DNA of 64,000 nucleotides from Thermocoleostomius sinensis A174 (GCF_026802175.1 NZ_CP113797.1:1279026-1343025), one strand, 5' to 3'; shown: positions 45,681 to 55,345, numbered from the stretch's first letter. The notes: generated by a model from the sequence alone, not told the origin. Program-made: numbers and translations.

Positions 45681-47225
45681 ATGAATTTGCAAGACAAAGA
45701 TCAGCCGTTACAGCAATCAATCAACCTAGAAACTGGAGATATTCAAGGAATTATTATTAGTGGCTTTAAGTATTTGCCATTCTCTCGCTATCTGTTTTTA
45801 CAGATCGATAATCCGGTACAAGCAAGAACCTGGTTGAAGAAAATTTGTCCCGCTATCACTACAGCAAAAATAGAACAAACTCGCGCTCGTCGTGACCCTG
45901 CTATTAATATTGCCTTTACGCATGTAGGGTTAAAACAGTTGGGACTGTCAAATGAGGCATTAAATACCTTCCCACAAGAATTTATTGAAGGAATGGCAGC
46001 ACCGTATCGATCACGGCAGTTAGGAGACGTAGAAAAGAGTAAGCCAGAAGAGTGGGAAAAGCCTTGGCGCAGAGAGTGGACTAAAACTTTAAACCCAGAG
46101 GACTATCAAGTTGCAGAACAACGAATTCATATCTTGCTCATTATCCAAGCAGCAGATCATTATCAGCTAGAAAAGTGTTGCGAAGTTTACTTGAAGCAAT
46201 TTGACGACTCAAAGAAATCAGATTTGAGTCAGGCTGGGCGAATTATTTATAAGCAAGATGGCTATCAGTATAAACCTAGCGAATGTGGGCAGAATAAACC
46301 CGATCGCTACTTCAAAGAACATTTCGGATTTCGTGATAGCATCTCACAACCTGCGATTGAAGGAAGCGGCAAGCTGCTAGCTCCGGGACAAGACTGTATC
46401 AAGGCAGGAGAATTCATTCTAGGTTATCCCAATGCATTAAGTACTAACACTAAGATTCATTTACCACCTACACCAATAGTTAAAACAGATTTCAATCATC
46501 TGAAAGTTTTGAGAGGTTCTCTCAGAGATTTTGGGCGTAACGGCAGTTACTTGGTATTTCGTAAACTGCGTCAAGATGTGGAGTTATTTCACAAGTATTT
46601 TGACCTGTTTGAAAAAGAAGAAAAGGAGTTGATGAAAGCTAAACTTGTAGGGCGATGGCCGAGTGGTGTACCCCTTAGCTTGTCGCCCGATCGCGATCCA
46701 CTAGCAGATGCAAACGGTGACGCAAAACTGATCGAGGAATGGGAGGCAAAGCTCAACGATTTTTCCTACCGAGACAAAGATGCTTCTGGCTATGGATGTC
46801 CACTGGGTGCTCACATCCGTCGAGTCAATCCACGTGATTCGTTGGGAAATGAACCTGAAGAGTCAATCAAAACGTCGAAGCTCCATCGAATTATTCGCCG
46901 TGGCGCACTTTATGAAGATACAGAAGGTAGAGAAAAGGGGCTATTGTTTATCTGCATCAATGCCAACATTCGTCGTCAGTTTGAATTTATCCAACAGAGT
47001 TGGGTACAAAGTTCTAACTTCAATGGGTTATACGGAGAGATTGATCCCCTAATTGGTAAAGATCCCAAAGAAGCACGACGAGAGATGACGCTTCAGCAAG
47101 AACCAATTCGGCAATCTTTGCAAAATCTCCCCACTTTCGTCACAGTCAGAGCAGGCGGATACTTCTTCTTGCCAAGTATTTCAGCGCTACATTTCTTAGC
47201 AGAATTTAGTATAGGCAATGAGTAA
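45681..47225 (+). CDS. DyP-type haem peroxidase
   Basis: The start is uncertain: TTG at 45648 directly after the upstream stop, or ATG at 45681 used here. The sequence has the DyP parts VQARTWLKKICPAITTA, the distal region FGFRDSISQPAIEG (D230 counted from 45648, a GxxDS variant of the GxxDG motif), proximal haem His H389 in PLGAHIRRVNPRDS and the RGALYED and LLFICINANIRRQFEFIQQ segments near the end. DyP enzymes oxidise dyes and other organic substrates with H2O2. At 514-525 residues it belongs to the long class of DyP. No Tat signal is visible, so it is likely cytosolic. Confidence 0.85.
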   Translation: MNLQDKDQPLQQSINLETGDIQGIIISGFKYLPFSRYLFLQIDNPVQARTWLKKICPAITTAKIEQTRARRDPAINIAFTHVGLKQLGLSNEALNTFPQEFIEGMAAPYRSRQLGDVEKSKPEEWEKPWRREWTKTLNPEDYQVAEQRIHILLIIQAADHYQLEKCCEVYLKQFDDSKKSDLSQAGRIIYKQDGYQYKPSECGQNKPDRYFKEHFGFRDSISQPAIEGSGKLLAPGQDCIKAGEFILGYPNALSTNTKIHLPPTPIVKTDFNHLKVLRGSLRDFGRNGSYLVFRKLRQDVELFHKYFDLFEKEEKELMKAKLVGRWPSGVPLSLSPDRDPLADANGDAKLIEEWEAKLNDFSYRDKDASGYGCPLGAHIRRVNPRDSLGNEPEESIKTSKLHRIIRRGALYEDTEGREKGLLFICINANIRRQFEFIQQSWVQSSNFNGLYGEIDPLIGKDPKEARREMTLQQEPIRQSLQNLPTFVTVRAGGYFFLPSISALHFLAEFSIGNE

Positions 47226-47257
47226 CAGGCGATAGGATGATTTTTATCACTCAGTTT

Positions 47258-50200
47258 CTATACTTCGATCGCTCCTAAGTTACACAAAGTTGCTTTTTGT
47301 GCAGTGGTTAACCCGGTGATTCCTGTAATATTCATATGTTCATAGGGGCGGTTATCTCGTAGTGTTTTGATGAGGTCTCCTGTCTGTGAGTCCCAAAGTC
47401 TAATCATGCCATCTTGCCCGCTACTTGCAATCATTGACTGATTTTCTAAAAACGTTGCAGTATAAATCTCACCTATGTGCCCGACCATAGTTACGAGGCA
47501 TTCACCAGATTGAACATCCCATAACGATACGGTTTTACCGTCGCTGCCACTTACCAACTGTTGTCCGTCTGCGCTAAACCGTACAGACCAAATTCGGCCA
47601 TCGCAGGTTAAAATCCGTAAACATTGACCCGATTGCACATCCCATAGGCGAATAGTTCGATCGTGACACCCACTTGCAAGCATCTGACCATCTGGGCTGA
47701 AAGCAATTGACCAAACTGCGCTGTCATGACCTTCCAAGATTTTGAAACATTTGCCAGATGGAATATGCCACAACCGTACAACTTTATCATCGCCGCCGCT
47801 TGCTAAAATGTGTGATATTGCGCCAGCACCGGCAGCGCGATCGGGATAAACACCACAAGCCACCGACCAGATTTGCCCTGGATGCTGAAGCGTTTCCAGA
47901 CACTGCCCTGTTTCAACATCCCAAATTCTCACGGTTTGATCACTACAGCCGCTTGCTAACAGTCGATCGTCTATGCTGAATGCCACGGACATAACTAGGT
48001 TAGTGTGACCATACAAAACATGTAAGGGCTTACCGGTGTCCACGTGCCAAAGTCGAACTGTTTGATCGCTGCTTGCAGTGGCCAGTATGCGGCCATCTTG
48101 ACTAAAAGCTGTACTCCAAATCCAGCTTTTGTGTCCAGTTATTGTTTTAATGCATTCACCCGATTGTATATCCCAGAGTTTCAATTTCTTGTCGTTTCCC
48201 CCACTTGCTAAAAGTTGCTGCTTAGAGTTGAAAGCAATCGTTCTAATTCCATCGTCATATCCTGTTAGGGTTCTTACCGATTGACCAGTTCTGACATTCC
48301 AGAGCTTGATCATGCTGTCATTACTACCGCTAATTAGCGTTTCCTTATCCGGATGGAATGCGACTGTCCAAACTCCGTTTGGATGTCCTCGTAAAGTGTT
48401 AAGACATTGTCCAGAAGCAATATCCCAAATTCTGACAGTTGTGTCTTGTCCGCCACTGGCTAGGGTTTGAGCATCGGAACTCAGGGCAAGAGAGGTAACT
48501 GTACTAGAATGTCCTTGCAGGTGACGGATACAAGTTGCTGTAGCAATGTCCCAAATTCTGACAACAGAATCACTACTGCTGCTAATCAACCAGCGTCCAT
48601 CGGGTGTGAAGATAACCGATCGAACCCACCCTTGATTTTGAAATTCCTTTAAAGTCTGCCCAGTTTGCACGTCCCACAGGCGAATGGTTCGATCGTCTCC
48701 CCCGGCTCCACTAGCCACCCAGCGACCATCCAGACTAAATTTCGCATACCAGACCGTGCTTGTATGACCCTCCAAAACACGTAAACACTCACCAGTTTTG
48801 GCGTTCCAAAGTCGCACAGTGCAATCAGCGCTGCTACTGACTAGCGTTTGCCCATCTGGACTAAAGCATCCATACCAGACCCAATTGGTATGTCCAGATA
48901 GCGTGCGTAGGCATTGTCCAGTAGTCAAATTCCACAACTTAACAGTGTGATCAAAACTGCTGCTTGCTAGAAGCTGTCCGTTAGGACTAAAGGAAACCGA
49001 AGTGACCCAACTGTGATGTCCCACAAGGGTCAAGTGCTTCTGTCCATCAGTGGTTCGCCAAACTCGCACCAAGCCGTCCGAGTTTCCGGCAGCAAAAAAC
49101 TGTCCATCTGGACTAAATGCCAGCCCTAAGGTAGCACTCAGCGCATCAGCAAAAACCGACTTCGAGAAATCTGCATTAGCAAAATTGACCTGATGCAGGG
49201 TTTTATCAATTAAGTAGGCTTGCCAAATACACAGAGAAGAACAGTCTAGCCCACTTAAATCAGCGTTCAACTCACCCAGCAAATTCAAAACATTACCGCC
49301 AACATATCCAGGTTGCAGAGGGGCTTCCTGTCTGAGCATCACCAACAAGTCTTTGAACTGCTGCTCGATCGCCTGCATACTTCCTAACTTCATTGTTAAT
49401 TCTGTGAGAATTGGTTGAATGATCAGGCGAATTTGCGCTTGCCGAATATAATCCTTACTTTGCGCCTTGAGCAAGGCATAGTGCCTCAGTAGAGTTTGTT
49501 GTCGTTTAACGACCTCGTTGCATACGCCTGCAATAAGTTGATAAGTTATGTACTCCATGACAACCGGCTGAAGCGAGAGTTGCTTTGTTGTACGTTCGAC
49601 TAAGCAGCGGCGGATTAGCGATTGCACTGCATCCAGCAGTTGTCGTCGCACCAGATCAGAAACAATATCCGCTTCCAACTCAGCTAGTGTAACTGGCTCA
49701 CGATTGATTGCCAGCCAATACATTACTTGTTGTTCTGCTAGCGATAAGCGCTCAAATTGACGTTTGAGTAAATCATTGATATCACCAAATTGAAATTCGC
49801 CTTGTCGCAAATAGGGCAGCAATTCAGCAATGTCACCCTCTGCAAGTTCTTGGATTCCAGATGCAACAATTCGTAGTGCTAATGGATTCCCTGCATAATG
49901 CTCAAAAACTTCCTGCAATTCGCGATCGTCTGCACCATAACATCCTTTTGACTTGAAAATTTCCCAACCTTCGGACTGTGTTAGTCCTTTCAATTGGAGC
50001 GATCGAACGGGTGCATCAATACCTTCTAGAAACGATACATCTTTGGGTTTTTCACGACTGGTTAACAATACGCAACTCTGGTGTGATGACTCACTCATGC
50101 GTTGTAATAGACGACCATAGCCTTCATATTCTGAATTGTAGTGACCCGCGCAAGTGCCACTTTGTAAAGTAGATTCAAAATTATCTAACAGAACAAGACA

Positions 50201-50809
50201 GCGATGCTGATTCAGGTATTGAATTAGACGAGAAAGTCGCCCTTCTAAAGTATCAGGAAGATGGATTTCCTGTTGATTGGATAGGAACTGAATTAGTTCT
50301 TGGAGTAATTCCTCAATCGGCGGTGCATTCAGCAACGATCGCCAAATCACATACTCAAATTCACCCTGTATCTGTTCCGCCAACTTCACGGCTAGGGTGG
50401 TTTTGCCCATGCCGCCCATGCCTAAAATCACGATTAAGCGACAGCGATCGACCGTGATCCACTGGGTTAATGTCGCCAATTCATCCATGCGACCGTAAAA
50501 CGTTGACACTTCGGGCGCTTCTCCCCAATCCTGCTGTGTTGCGGGGCGATCGACGTTAGTTACTGGCATCGCAGGTGGAGGTGAGGATTCCTCCAGCGGG
50601 GCAGCAACATCTTTCCAGTGCAGCAATAGCCTTGTGCAAAGCTCCTCAAAAATGGCGCGATCGACCGGTTTACCGTTGAGGAAATTACTAACCGTCGCTA
50701 AAGCAACTCCCAACTCTTCAGACAGTTCGCGTTGAGTATGAAATCTAGCCCGAACCGCTGCTTTTACGGTTCCAATGTGTACCTGATCCACTCTAAGCGA
50801 TCGTGACAT
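47258..50809 (-). CDS. HTH-NB-ARC-WD40 STAND protein with 14 WD repeats
   Basis: Residues about 12-70 form a helix-turn-helix-like N-terminus (RELSEELGVALATVSNFLNG). The NB-ARC-type NTPase follows: P-loop GMGGMGKTTLA near residue 135, Walker B CLVLLDNFE, sensor CVLLTSREKP and the ARC part with GNPLALRIVASG. After a helical linker there are 14 WD40 repeats (about 560-1165), enough for two seven-bladed propellers, ending in LW or IW each time. STAND proteins are signal-dependent switches; some are antiviral or apoptosis-like effectors, others transcription regulators. The HTH and lack of a nuclease or protease effector favour regulation, but this is inference. Confidence 0.9.
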   Translation of the reverse strand: MSRSLRVDQVHIGTVKAAVRARFHTQRELSEELGVALATVSNFLNGKPVDRAIFEELCTRLLLHWKDVAAPLEESSPPPAMPVTNVDRPATQQDWGEAPEVSTFYGRMDELATLTQWITVDRCRLIVILGMGGMGKTTLAVKLAEQIQGEFEYVIWRSLLNAPPIEELLQELIQFLSNQQEIHLPDTLEGRLSRLIQYLNQHRCLVLLDNFESTLQSGTCAGHYNSEYEGYGRLLQRMSESSHQSCVLLTSREKPKDVSFLEGIDAPVRSLQLKGLTQSEGWEIFKSKGCYGADDRELQEVFEHYAGNPLALRIVASGIQELAEGDIAELLPYLRQGEFQFGDINDLLKRQFERLSLAEQQVMYWLAINREPVTLAELEADIVSDLVRRQLLDAVQSLIRRCLVERTTKQLSLQPVVMEYITYQLIAGVCNEVVKRQQTLLRHYALLKAQSKDYIRQAQIRLIIQPILTELTMKLGSMQAIEQQFKDLLVMLRQEAPLQPGYVGGNVLNLLGELNADLSGLDCSSLCIWQAYLIDKTLHQVNFANADFSKSVFADALSATLGLAFSPDGQFFAAGNSDGLVRVWRTTDGQKHLTLVGHHSWVTSVSFSPNGQLLASSSFDHTVKLWNLTTGQCLRTLSGHTNWVWYGCFSPDGQTLVSSSADCTVRLWNAKTGECLRVLEGHTSTVWYAKFSLDGRWVASGAGGDDRTIRLWDVQTGQTLKEFQNQGWVRSVIFTPDGRWLISSSSDSVVRIWDIATATCIRHLQGHSSTVTSLALSSDAQTLASGGQDTTVRIWDIASGQCLNTLRGHPNGVWTVAFHPDKETLISGSNDSMIKLWNVRTGQSVRTLTGYDDGIRTIAFNSKQQLLASGGNDKKLKLWDIQSGECIKTITGHKSWIWSTAFSQDGRILATASSDQTVRLWHVDTGKPLHVLYGHTNLVMSVAFSIDDRLLASGCSDQTVRIWDVETGQCLETLQHPGQIWSVACGVYPDRAAGAGAISHILASGGDDKVVRLWHIPSGKCFKILEGHDSAVWSIAFSPDGQMLASGCHDRTIRLWDVQSGQCLRILTCDGRIWSVRFSADGQQLVSGSDGKTVSLWDVQSGECLVTMVGHIGEIYTATFLENQSMIASSGQDGMIRLWDSQTGDLIKTLRDNRPYEHMNITGITGLTTAQKATLCNLGAIEV

Positions 50810-51255
50810 AGCTCTTCACCGATAGATTCCTGAATTCTGTGACGTTTCAAATAAATATAAGAAGGTCGATCGCAAGTCATAACAAGTCAGTCATTTTCAG
50901 GTTCGATCTCAGTCAGCAACAGGGTTTGATAAGAGCATCTTCAAACAACCTCTAAGAGATTCCTGAAGATGCATCGAGAGGTTTGCAGCCTATTTAGAAT
51001 AACCGAGCAATTGGGTAGTGGGCCTCTCTACTCTGTAATTATTAATACCTTTGATTGTAATTAATACCTTCGATTGTCAATCTATTCACTTCGTAAAAAC
51101 TCAATAAAAACTCAGGCATTCTCAATCACAAACTCAGTCATTGTGTTGATTTGATGAAAGTAGAAACGCAGAAGAAATAACCTTTCAGGTGGATGGCGTT
51201 TACCACATTATTCCTTCTCACTCTTGAGATCAGTACTTATTTCGGTGACATTACT
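50810..51255. other. 446-bp divergent intergenic region
   Basis: Promoter region of the STAND gene on the left. Around 51039-51078 a 20-bp unit near ATTAATACCTTYGATTGT occurs twice in tandem; other short repeats of ACTCA follow. An in-frame ATG-like extension of the next gene starts at 51193 but is not preferred. Confidence 0.45.
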
Positions 51256-51492
51256 ATGAATCTACACTTCTCCTCTCCCTTCAACCTCATGATCATTCCG
51301 CTGGGAACCGTTGTGCTGTTAACTGCTCTATTTGGGGTTAAGCAAGTTGAGTCCCATTTCAACCAGGCTGATACTAGTCATACTGACACAGCTTTAACGG
51401 AGAATGCGCCACTCCAACCTGCCTTAGAAGAACCGATCGCCCCCGGCTCTAGTGCGTGGTGTGATGGACGGTTCCAAGATTGCCCAAATTAG
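51256..51492 (+). CDS. Small single-pass membrane protein, function unknown
   Basis: I use the ATG at 51256 (MNLHFSSPFN); a longer form from 51193 would add 21 residues. One membrane segment is clear (LMIIPLGTVVLLTALFG), followed by a Thr/Glu/Pro-rich tail that ends WCDGRFQDCPN, with two cysteines that could form a disulphide if the tail is outside. It precedes a secreted protein gene by 84 bp, so they may be cotranscribed. Function unknown. Confidence 0.55.
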   Translation: MNLHFSSPFNLMIIPLGTVVLLTALFGVKQVESHFNQADTSHTDTALTENAPLQPALEEPIAPGSSAWCDGRFQDCPN

Positions 51493-51576
51493 TAGAGATA
51501 AAACAATAGCTTGTATTGAGCATCTACTCATCACTCTCGTCACACTTTCAATCATCGTATTCTTGGAGAAACAACC

Positions 51577-52020
51577 ATGCGCCCTCAATCCTTGTTTCGC
51601 ACTAGTGCTGCCCTATTGGTTGGTGCAACTCTGCTTTGTTCTAGCTCCGCGATCGCCACCCCCGATCAAGCTCGTGCTTATTTAGAAAATGCAGCTTATG
51701 ACGAATTACCCGATTATGTTTTCTCAGGACGACCGTTAACTGGCTCAATTGCAGGAGGACAGTATACTCATCGAACTGTACGACTACGAGCAGGAGTCGA
51801 GTACATCTTTATGGCTGCCTGCGACGATTATTGTACCGATGTAGATCTATATTTATATGATCGCTACGGTCAAACATTACTGGATTCAGATAGCGACACA
51901 GATGATTATCCGATTATTTCGTTTACGCCCTCAAACACAGGCAACTATCGACTATCCATTCAAATGTACACCTGCTCAAATAGCACCTGCGGGTATGCGA
52001 TCGGGACACTAACTCGCTGA
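51577..52020 (+). CDS. Exported PPC-like beta-sandwich protein
   Basis: GGAGAAACAACC before ATG. Signal peptide with LFRTSAALLVGATLLCSSSA and cleavage near AIATP. The mature part of about 115 residues resembles bacterial pre-peptidase C-terminal (PPC) domains: TGSIAGGQYTHRTVRLRAG, DVDLYLYDRYGQTLLDSDSD, TPSNTGNYRLSIQMYTC. Four cysteines (two near YMAACDDYC, two in TCSNSTC) may form disulphides. PPC domains are usually attached to secreted proteases; here the domain stands alone. It could be a periplasmic binding or carrier protein. Confidence 0.75.
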   Translation: MRPQSLFRTSAALLVGATLLCSSSAIATPDQARAYLENAAYDELPDYVFSGRPLTGSIAGGQYTHRTVRLRAGVEYIFMAACDDYCTDVDLYLYDRYGQTLLDSDSDTDDYPIISFTPSNTGNYRLSIQMYTCSNSTCGYAIGTLTR

Positions 52021-52936
52021 GGTATGGTGACAGCAATTCAATCGTTTCGGCTCCCCTTCTCCCCCCTATGGCAGAGGGGAGTGGGGGATGAGGAGACAAA
52101 GAATATGGCAGTCAACCCAGTTCGAGCGTCTTAGGTTAACGATTTAGGTTAACGCTCGCCTTAAATTAAATAGTGACAAAATACGAAATAGTCGCCTGTT
52201 CCGGTGTAGAGCTTAATAGCTGAAAAAGAACGGTTTGCTGGCTGAAGAAGCTATCGCACATTGATAGCACAACGATCGATGGCTTGAATAAAGCTTAGAT
52301 CACTAAGAAGCTAGCTAGTTTGAAACACAGCCGGTAACAGAGCTAAATCGAATCGAGAAGTATCCGCAGACGCTAGTTGTCCTTTTCATTCACGAAGATT
52401 TATCCGCAGAAACCTGATCCCAAGAAACTAGTTGAAAAATTTTACCTAGGTCTTAATACAGTCAGTTCAGTCCTGAATTTCTCAAAATTAATAGAGGCTG
52501 AACCAAGAAAATATTTGCTTGCTTTTGATGCACGGAAGCATTGCAGTACTTGGGTAAGCAACTGTGGAATTTGAGAGAAACTGAGCTTGATTAGTAGTGA
52601 AACAACAACGTTTAGCTAAACACCGTCAAAGCAAAATGAGCCGCTAGATAGCTGTAAATTCAGAACGGGTTAGGCTTTGCTATCTTACCCAACAGCAATG
52701 TTAAAGGGGGTTTCCAAAGCTAACGAATTCAACACGTCCTATCTACCTGCTTATTACACTGTTGTTGTTTTCAAAGTCATGTCTTCTAAATCGATCGCCT
52801 TTTCAAACGCTTTTTAAAGCGTGTCTAAGTTGCCAAATTTGCAAGCAATCGCACAATTTTTTTTAAGTTACTTGCAATTTTTGGTTTACAAACTAAGTCT
52901 TACGTCACTTATCTATCACCCATCATTTGGTGCACC
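52021..52936. other. 916-bp intergenic region without a supported gene
   Basis: It begins with a G/C-rich repeat-like stretch (52055-52100) and has a duplicated AGGTTAACG near 52131-52156. Frames at 52377-52574 and 52821-53021 have no ribosome binding site. The promoter of the GNAT gene should be near its right end. Confidence 0.45.
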
Positions 52937-54103
52937 ATGGCACAAGTGTTACTTGCAACTACACCTGAAGCGCGTCAACAAATCTATCAATTTCGCTATC
53001 GTGTTTACGTCGAGGAGATGAACAAAAATCCTCGCGGAGCCAATCATGCTGAACGCATTCTCAAAGATGAATTAGACGATACAGCTACCTTGCTTTACCT
53101 GACGATCGATGGCGACATTGCGGCCACCCTACGACGTAATAGATTAAGTGAAACTCCCCTACCTAACTTGATCCACCGCGCTTTAGAAATCGAGCGGTTT
53201 ATGGTGGCTTTTCCAAAGGATGTGCTTTCTTTTAGCTCTCGGTTTATGGTGGCTCCTAAGTATCGAAACTCTTCGATAGCGGGGGCGATCGTTGTTGAAG
53301 CGTATAAACTAGCCCGCGAACAAGGCATTCTGTTCGATTTTTCCCATGCATCACCTTGGCTGGTTCCGTTCTATGAAAATTTGGGGTTTCGTCGCTACGG
53401 CGATAATTTTCTGGATGTAGATGCTGGATTACAAATTCCATTAGTGTTGCTGCTAGACGATATTGCCCATTTGCAAGCGGTGCATTCTCCTATGTATCGA
53501 TCGGCTCGTCGAGTAACCACACCAACCGTTACACGAGATTGGTTTCTTGAAGCCTTTCCTAAAGCTGCTGATTTCTTCAACACCTATCAACACTCGCCCG
53601 AAGAAGTTTGGGAATTTTGGTTGCACAAACAACAAAATCATTCTGATCAACCAGTGTCTATTTTTCAATCTCTCGATCGAGAGCAACTCAAAAAACTTTT
53701 GAGACAAGGATTATTTCATTCGGTGAAAGCAGGTGAGAACATCGTGCGGATTGGGGATATCCATAGCTCAGTGTTCGTTGTGTTGTCGGGTATCGTTCAA
53801 CGCCAGAGCACCATTCATTCTAACACCACCACTACATCAGTACTTAATCCTCATCATTTCTTTGGAGAAGTCACCCTGTTTGCTTCGCTGCCATCCCCAG
53901 AACAAGTCACAGCCGTCACCGATGTAGAACTGTTTGTGCTGCCCAAACAAGCCGCTATGCGAGCGATCAAGACCATGCCCGACGCTATGTGTCAGTTCTT
54001 TTTGCAGGTCTCTCAATCGCTGTGCGAACGGTATGTTGCCAAAGATGTGACTTACGAGCGATCGACCGATTTATCTTCATCCAACATCAATCAAGCTGCT
54101 TAA
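52937..54103 (+). CDS. FeeM-like N-acyltransferase fused to a cNMP-binding-type domain
   Basis: Residues 1-165 are a GNAT domain of the type found in N-acyl amino acid synthases and autoinducer synthases: QIYQFRYRVYVEEMNKNPRG, RNRLSETPLPNLI, FSSRFMVAPKYRNSSIAGAI, FVPFYENLGFRRYG-like. A helical linker follows. Residues about 250-365 have a cyclic-nucleotide-binding fold (VKAGENIVRIGDIHSSVFVV, HHFFGEVTLFASL), but the arginine normally found after FGE...P is replaced (PSPEQVTAV), so cAMP binding is doubtful. The next gene (78 bp on) encodes a haem-oxygenase-like protein; the pair may form an acylated product and then oxidise it. Confidence 0.8.
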   Translation: MAQVLLATTPEARQQIYQFRYRVYVEEMNKNPRGANHAERILKDELDDTATLLYLTIDGDIAATLRRNRLSETPLPNLIHRALEIERFMVAFPKDVLSFSSRFMVAPKYRNSSIAGAIVVEAYKLAREQGILFDFSHASPWLVPFYENLGFRRYGDNFLDVDAGLQIPLVLLLDDIAHLQAVHSPMYRSARRVTTPTVTRDWFLEAFPKAADFFNTYQHSPEEVWEFWLHKQQNHSDQPVSIFQSLDREQLKKLLRQGLFHSVKAGENIVRIGDIHSSVFVVLSGIVQRQSTIHSNTTTTSVLNPHHFFGEVTLFASLPSPEQVTAVTDVELFVLPKQAAMRAIKTMPDAMCQFFLQVSQSLCERYVAKDVTYERSTDLSSSNINQAA

Positions 54104-54127
54104 CCTTAGCCCCTTCTACCTCCCACC

Positions 54128-54151
54128 CATCTACTCATCTACTCATCTACT
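54128..54151. repeat. 8-bp tandem repeat CATCTACT x3
   Basis: Three adjacent units between the two genes of the pair; the last one is exact as well. Confidence 0.7.
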
Positions 54152-54181
54152 TATCCCACCCCATTCATAAGGAGAAAACTT

Positions 54182-54868
54182 GTGCAGGAAATTTTGCAGG
54201 TCATTCAAAAAGCCAAAACAATTTTTCGCCTCAAACTAGAACAAGTCGAGCAATCTGGCGGCTTAACCCTAGAACAATATGTTCGCTATTTGTCGATGCA
54301 ATATCATCTGACGCGCAATGTCCAACGGCACTTCTTTACGATCGCAGGACATCCTTTGCTAGCTCATAAAGGCAAACTACGCGAATTTCTTGTCGCCTTC
54401 GGATTAGAAGAAGAGATGCACTACAAAATTGCCTGTAAAGATCTAGAAAATCTAGGGTATGACGTTTTACCCGTGCCATTGGACGTTAAATTGTGGTGGA
54501 CGTATTTTGATTCAGTGATTCACTCGCGTCCGCTGGTGCGGCTGGGTGCAACTTGCATTTTGGAAAACCTTGGCGCAGGTGGTGGCGATGTCGTCAAGCG
54601 ACTGATGAGCAACGCCCCATTTATCAACGAACGCACGTCTCGCTTTGTGCAAATTCACCTACACGAAGAGTTGCCCCACGGGGATTGGATTGTACAAACC
54701 CTGAAAGATGTGCCCCTAGACGTAGCCAATATTCGTGACCTGCGCGAAGGAGCCGAAACGGGCGCGATTCTTTATCTACGGATGGTAAATTGGGCATTGG
54801 GAACGGATTACCTGACCAACTGCATCCTGGAAGAACCCACCAATGCGCTTCCTTCTCAGGTGGCTTAA
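54182..54868 (+). CDS. Haem-oxygenase-like putative di-iron enzyme (HDO type)
   Basis: GTG start with AAGGAG seven bases upstream. The 228 residues form an all-helical TenA/haem-oxygenase-like fold. Candidate metal ligands follow the HDO pattern: E76-x3-H80 in GLEEEMHYK, E129 in ILENLGAG, and H159/E162-x3-H166 in IHLHEELPHGDW. Proteins of this fold with such ligands use O2 and two irons for oxidative chemistry on fatty acids or amino acids (UndA, SznF and relatives). Substrate unknown. Its pairing with a FeeM-like acyltransferase suggests an N-acyl amino acid or fatty-acyl substrate, which is inference. Confidence 0.75.
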   Translation: MQEILQVIQKAKTIFRLKLEQVEQSGGLTLEQYVRYLSMQYHLTRNVQRHFFTIAGHPLLAHKGKLREFLVAFGLEEEMHYKIACKDLENLGYDVLPVPLDVKLWWTYFDSVIHSRPLVRLGATCILENLGAGGGDVVKRLMSNAPFINERTSRFVQIHLHEELPHGDWIVQTLKDVPLDVANIRDLREGAETGAILYLRMVNWALGTDYLTNCILEEPTNALPSQVA

Positions 54869-54979
54869 TTCTATATCAGTCTGTTGGCTTTACAGAATCT
54901 TTAATAGCTGTCCGGAATTGGAGAAAACGATCGGGTATCCATTCATTGCATTTGAATTCCTTTCGATGGAAAATCTGTC

Positions 54980-55225
54980 ATGAAGACAACCTCGCCTCAG
55001 CGCGTCAAGTTGTTCCCTAAGAATGTCTACGGTACGGTTGAGAAGCGTATCACCCCTACACAGCCAGGACGAGTGCGGTTTCAAGGCAGCACCTGGAAGG
55101 CTCGATTTTATGGAGCAGCGTGTCCGGTGCTGGTTCCTGGGGACGCTGTCAAAGTGGTTGGGCTAGAAGGAATTACCCTCCTGGTTCTGCCTAAAGGGGA
55201 TGCATCCGACACCCCCGATCGGTAG
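54980..55225 (+). CDS. NfeD-like OB-fold domain protein
   Basis: The 81-residue product has the NfeD C-terminal domain features: GTVEKRITPTQPGRVRFQGS, WKARFYGAACPVLVPGDAVK, and VVGLEGITLLVLPK. This is a stand-alone NfeD domain without the membrane or protease part. NfeD domains partner with stomatin-like proteins in membrane microdomains; no stomatin gene is in view. GGAAAATC upstream is a weak ribosome binding site. Confidence 0.8.
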   Translation: MKTTSPQRVKLFPKNVYGTVEKRITPTQPGRVRFQGSTWKARFYGAACPVLVPGDAVKVVGLEGITLLVLPKGDASDTPDR

Positions 55226-55284
55226 TCGAGTCCGGCAACCTGCCGGTTGATTCTAATACGTCATAAGTTACTTCATACTACGAG

Positions 55285-55307
55285 TAGGGTGGGTAATGCT
55301 CACCCTA
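55285..55307. repeat. Short hairpin repeat
   Basis: TAGGGTGGG at 55285-55293 pairs with CTCACCCTA at 55299-55307 (one G-T). It lies between convergent genes and could end transcription. Confidence 0.45.
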
Positions 55308-55345
55308 CCCTATCAGCGTTGAAATGTCGAAACAACGATCGCAGC

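Noticed and set aside
52377-52574. 65-codon frame in the 52.0-52.9 kb gap
   Set aside because: No ribosome binding site and not recognisable.
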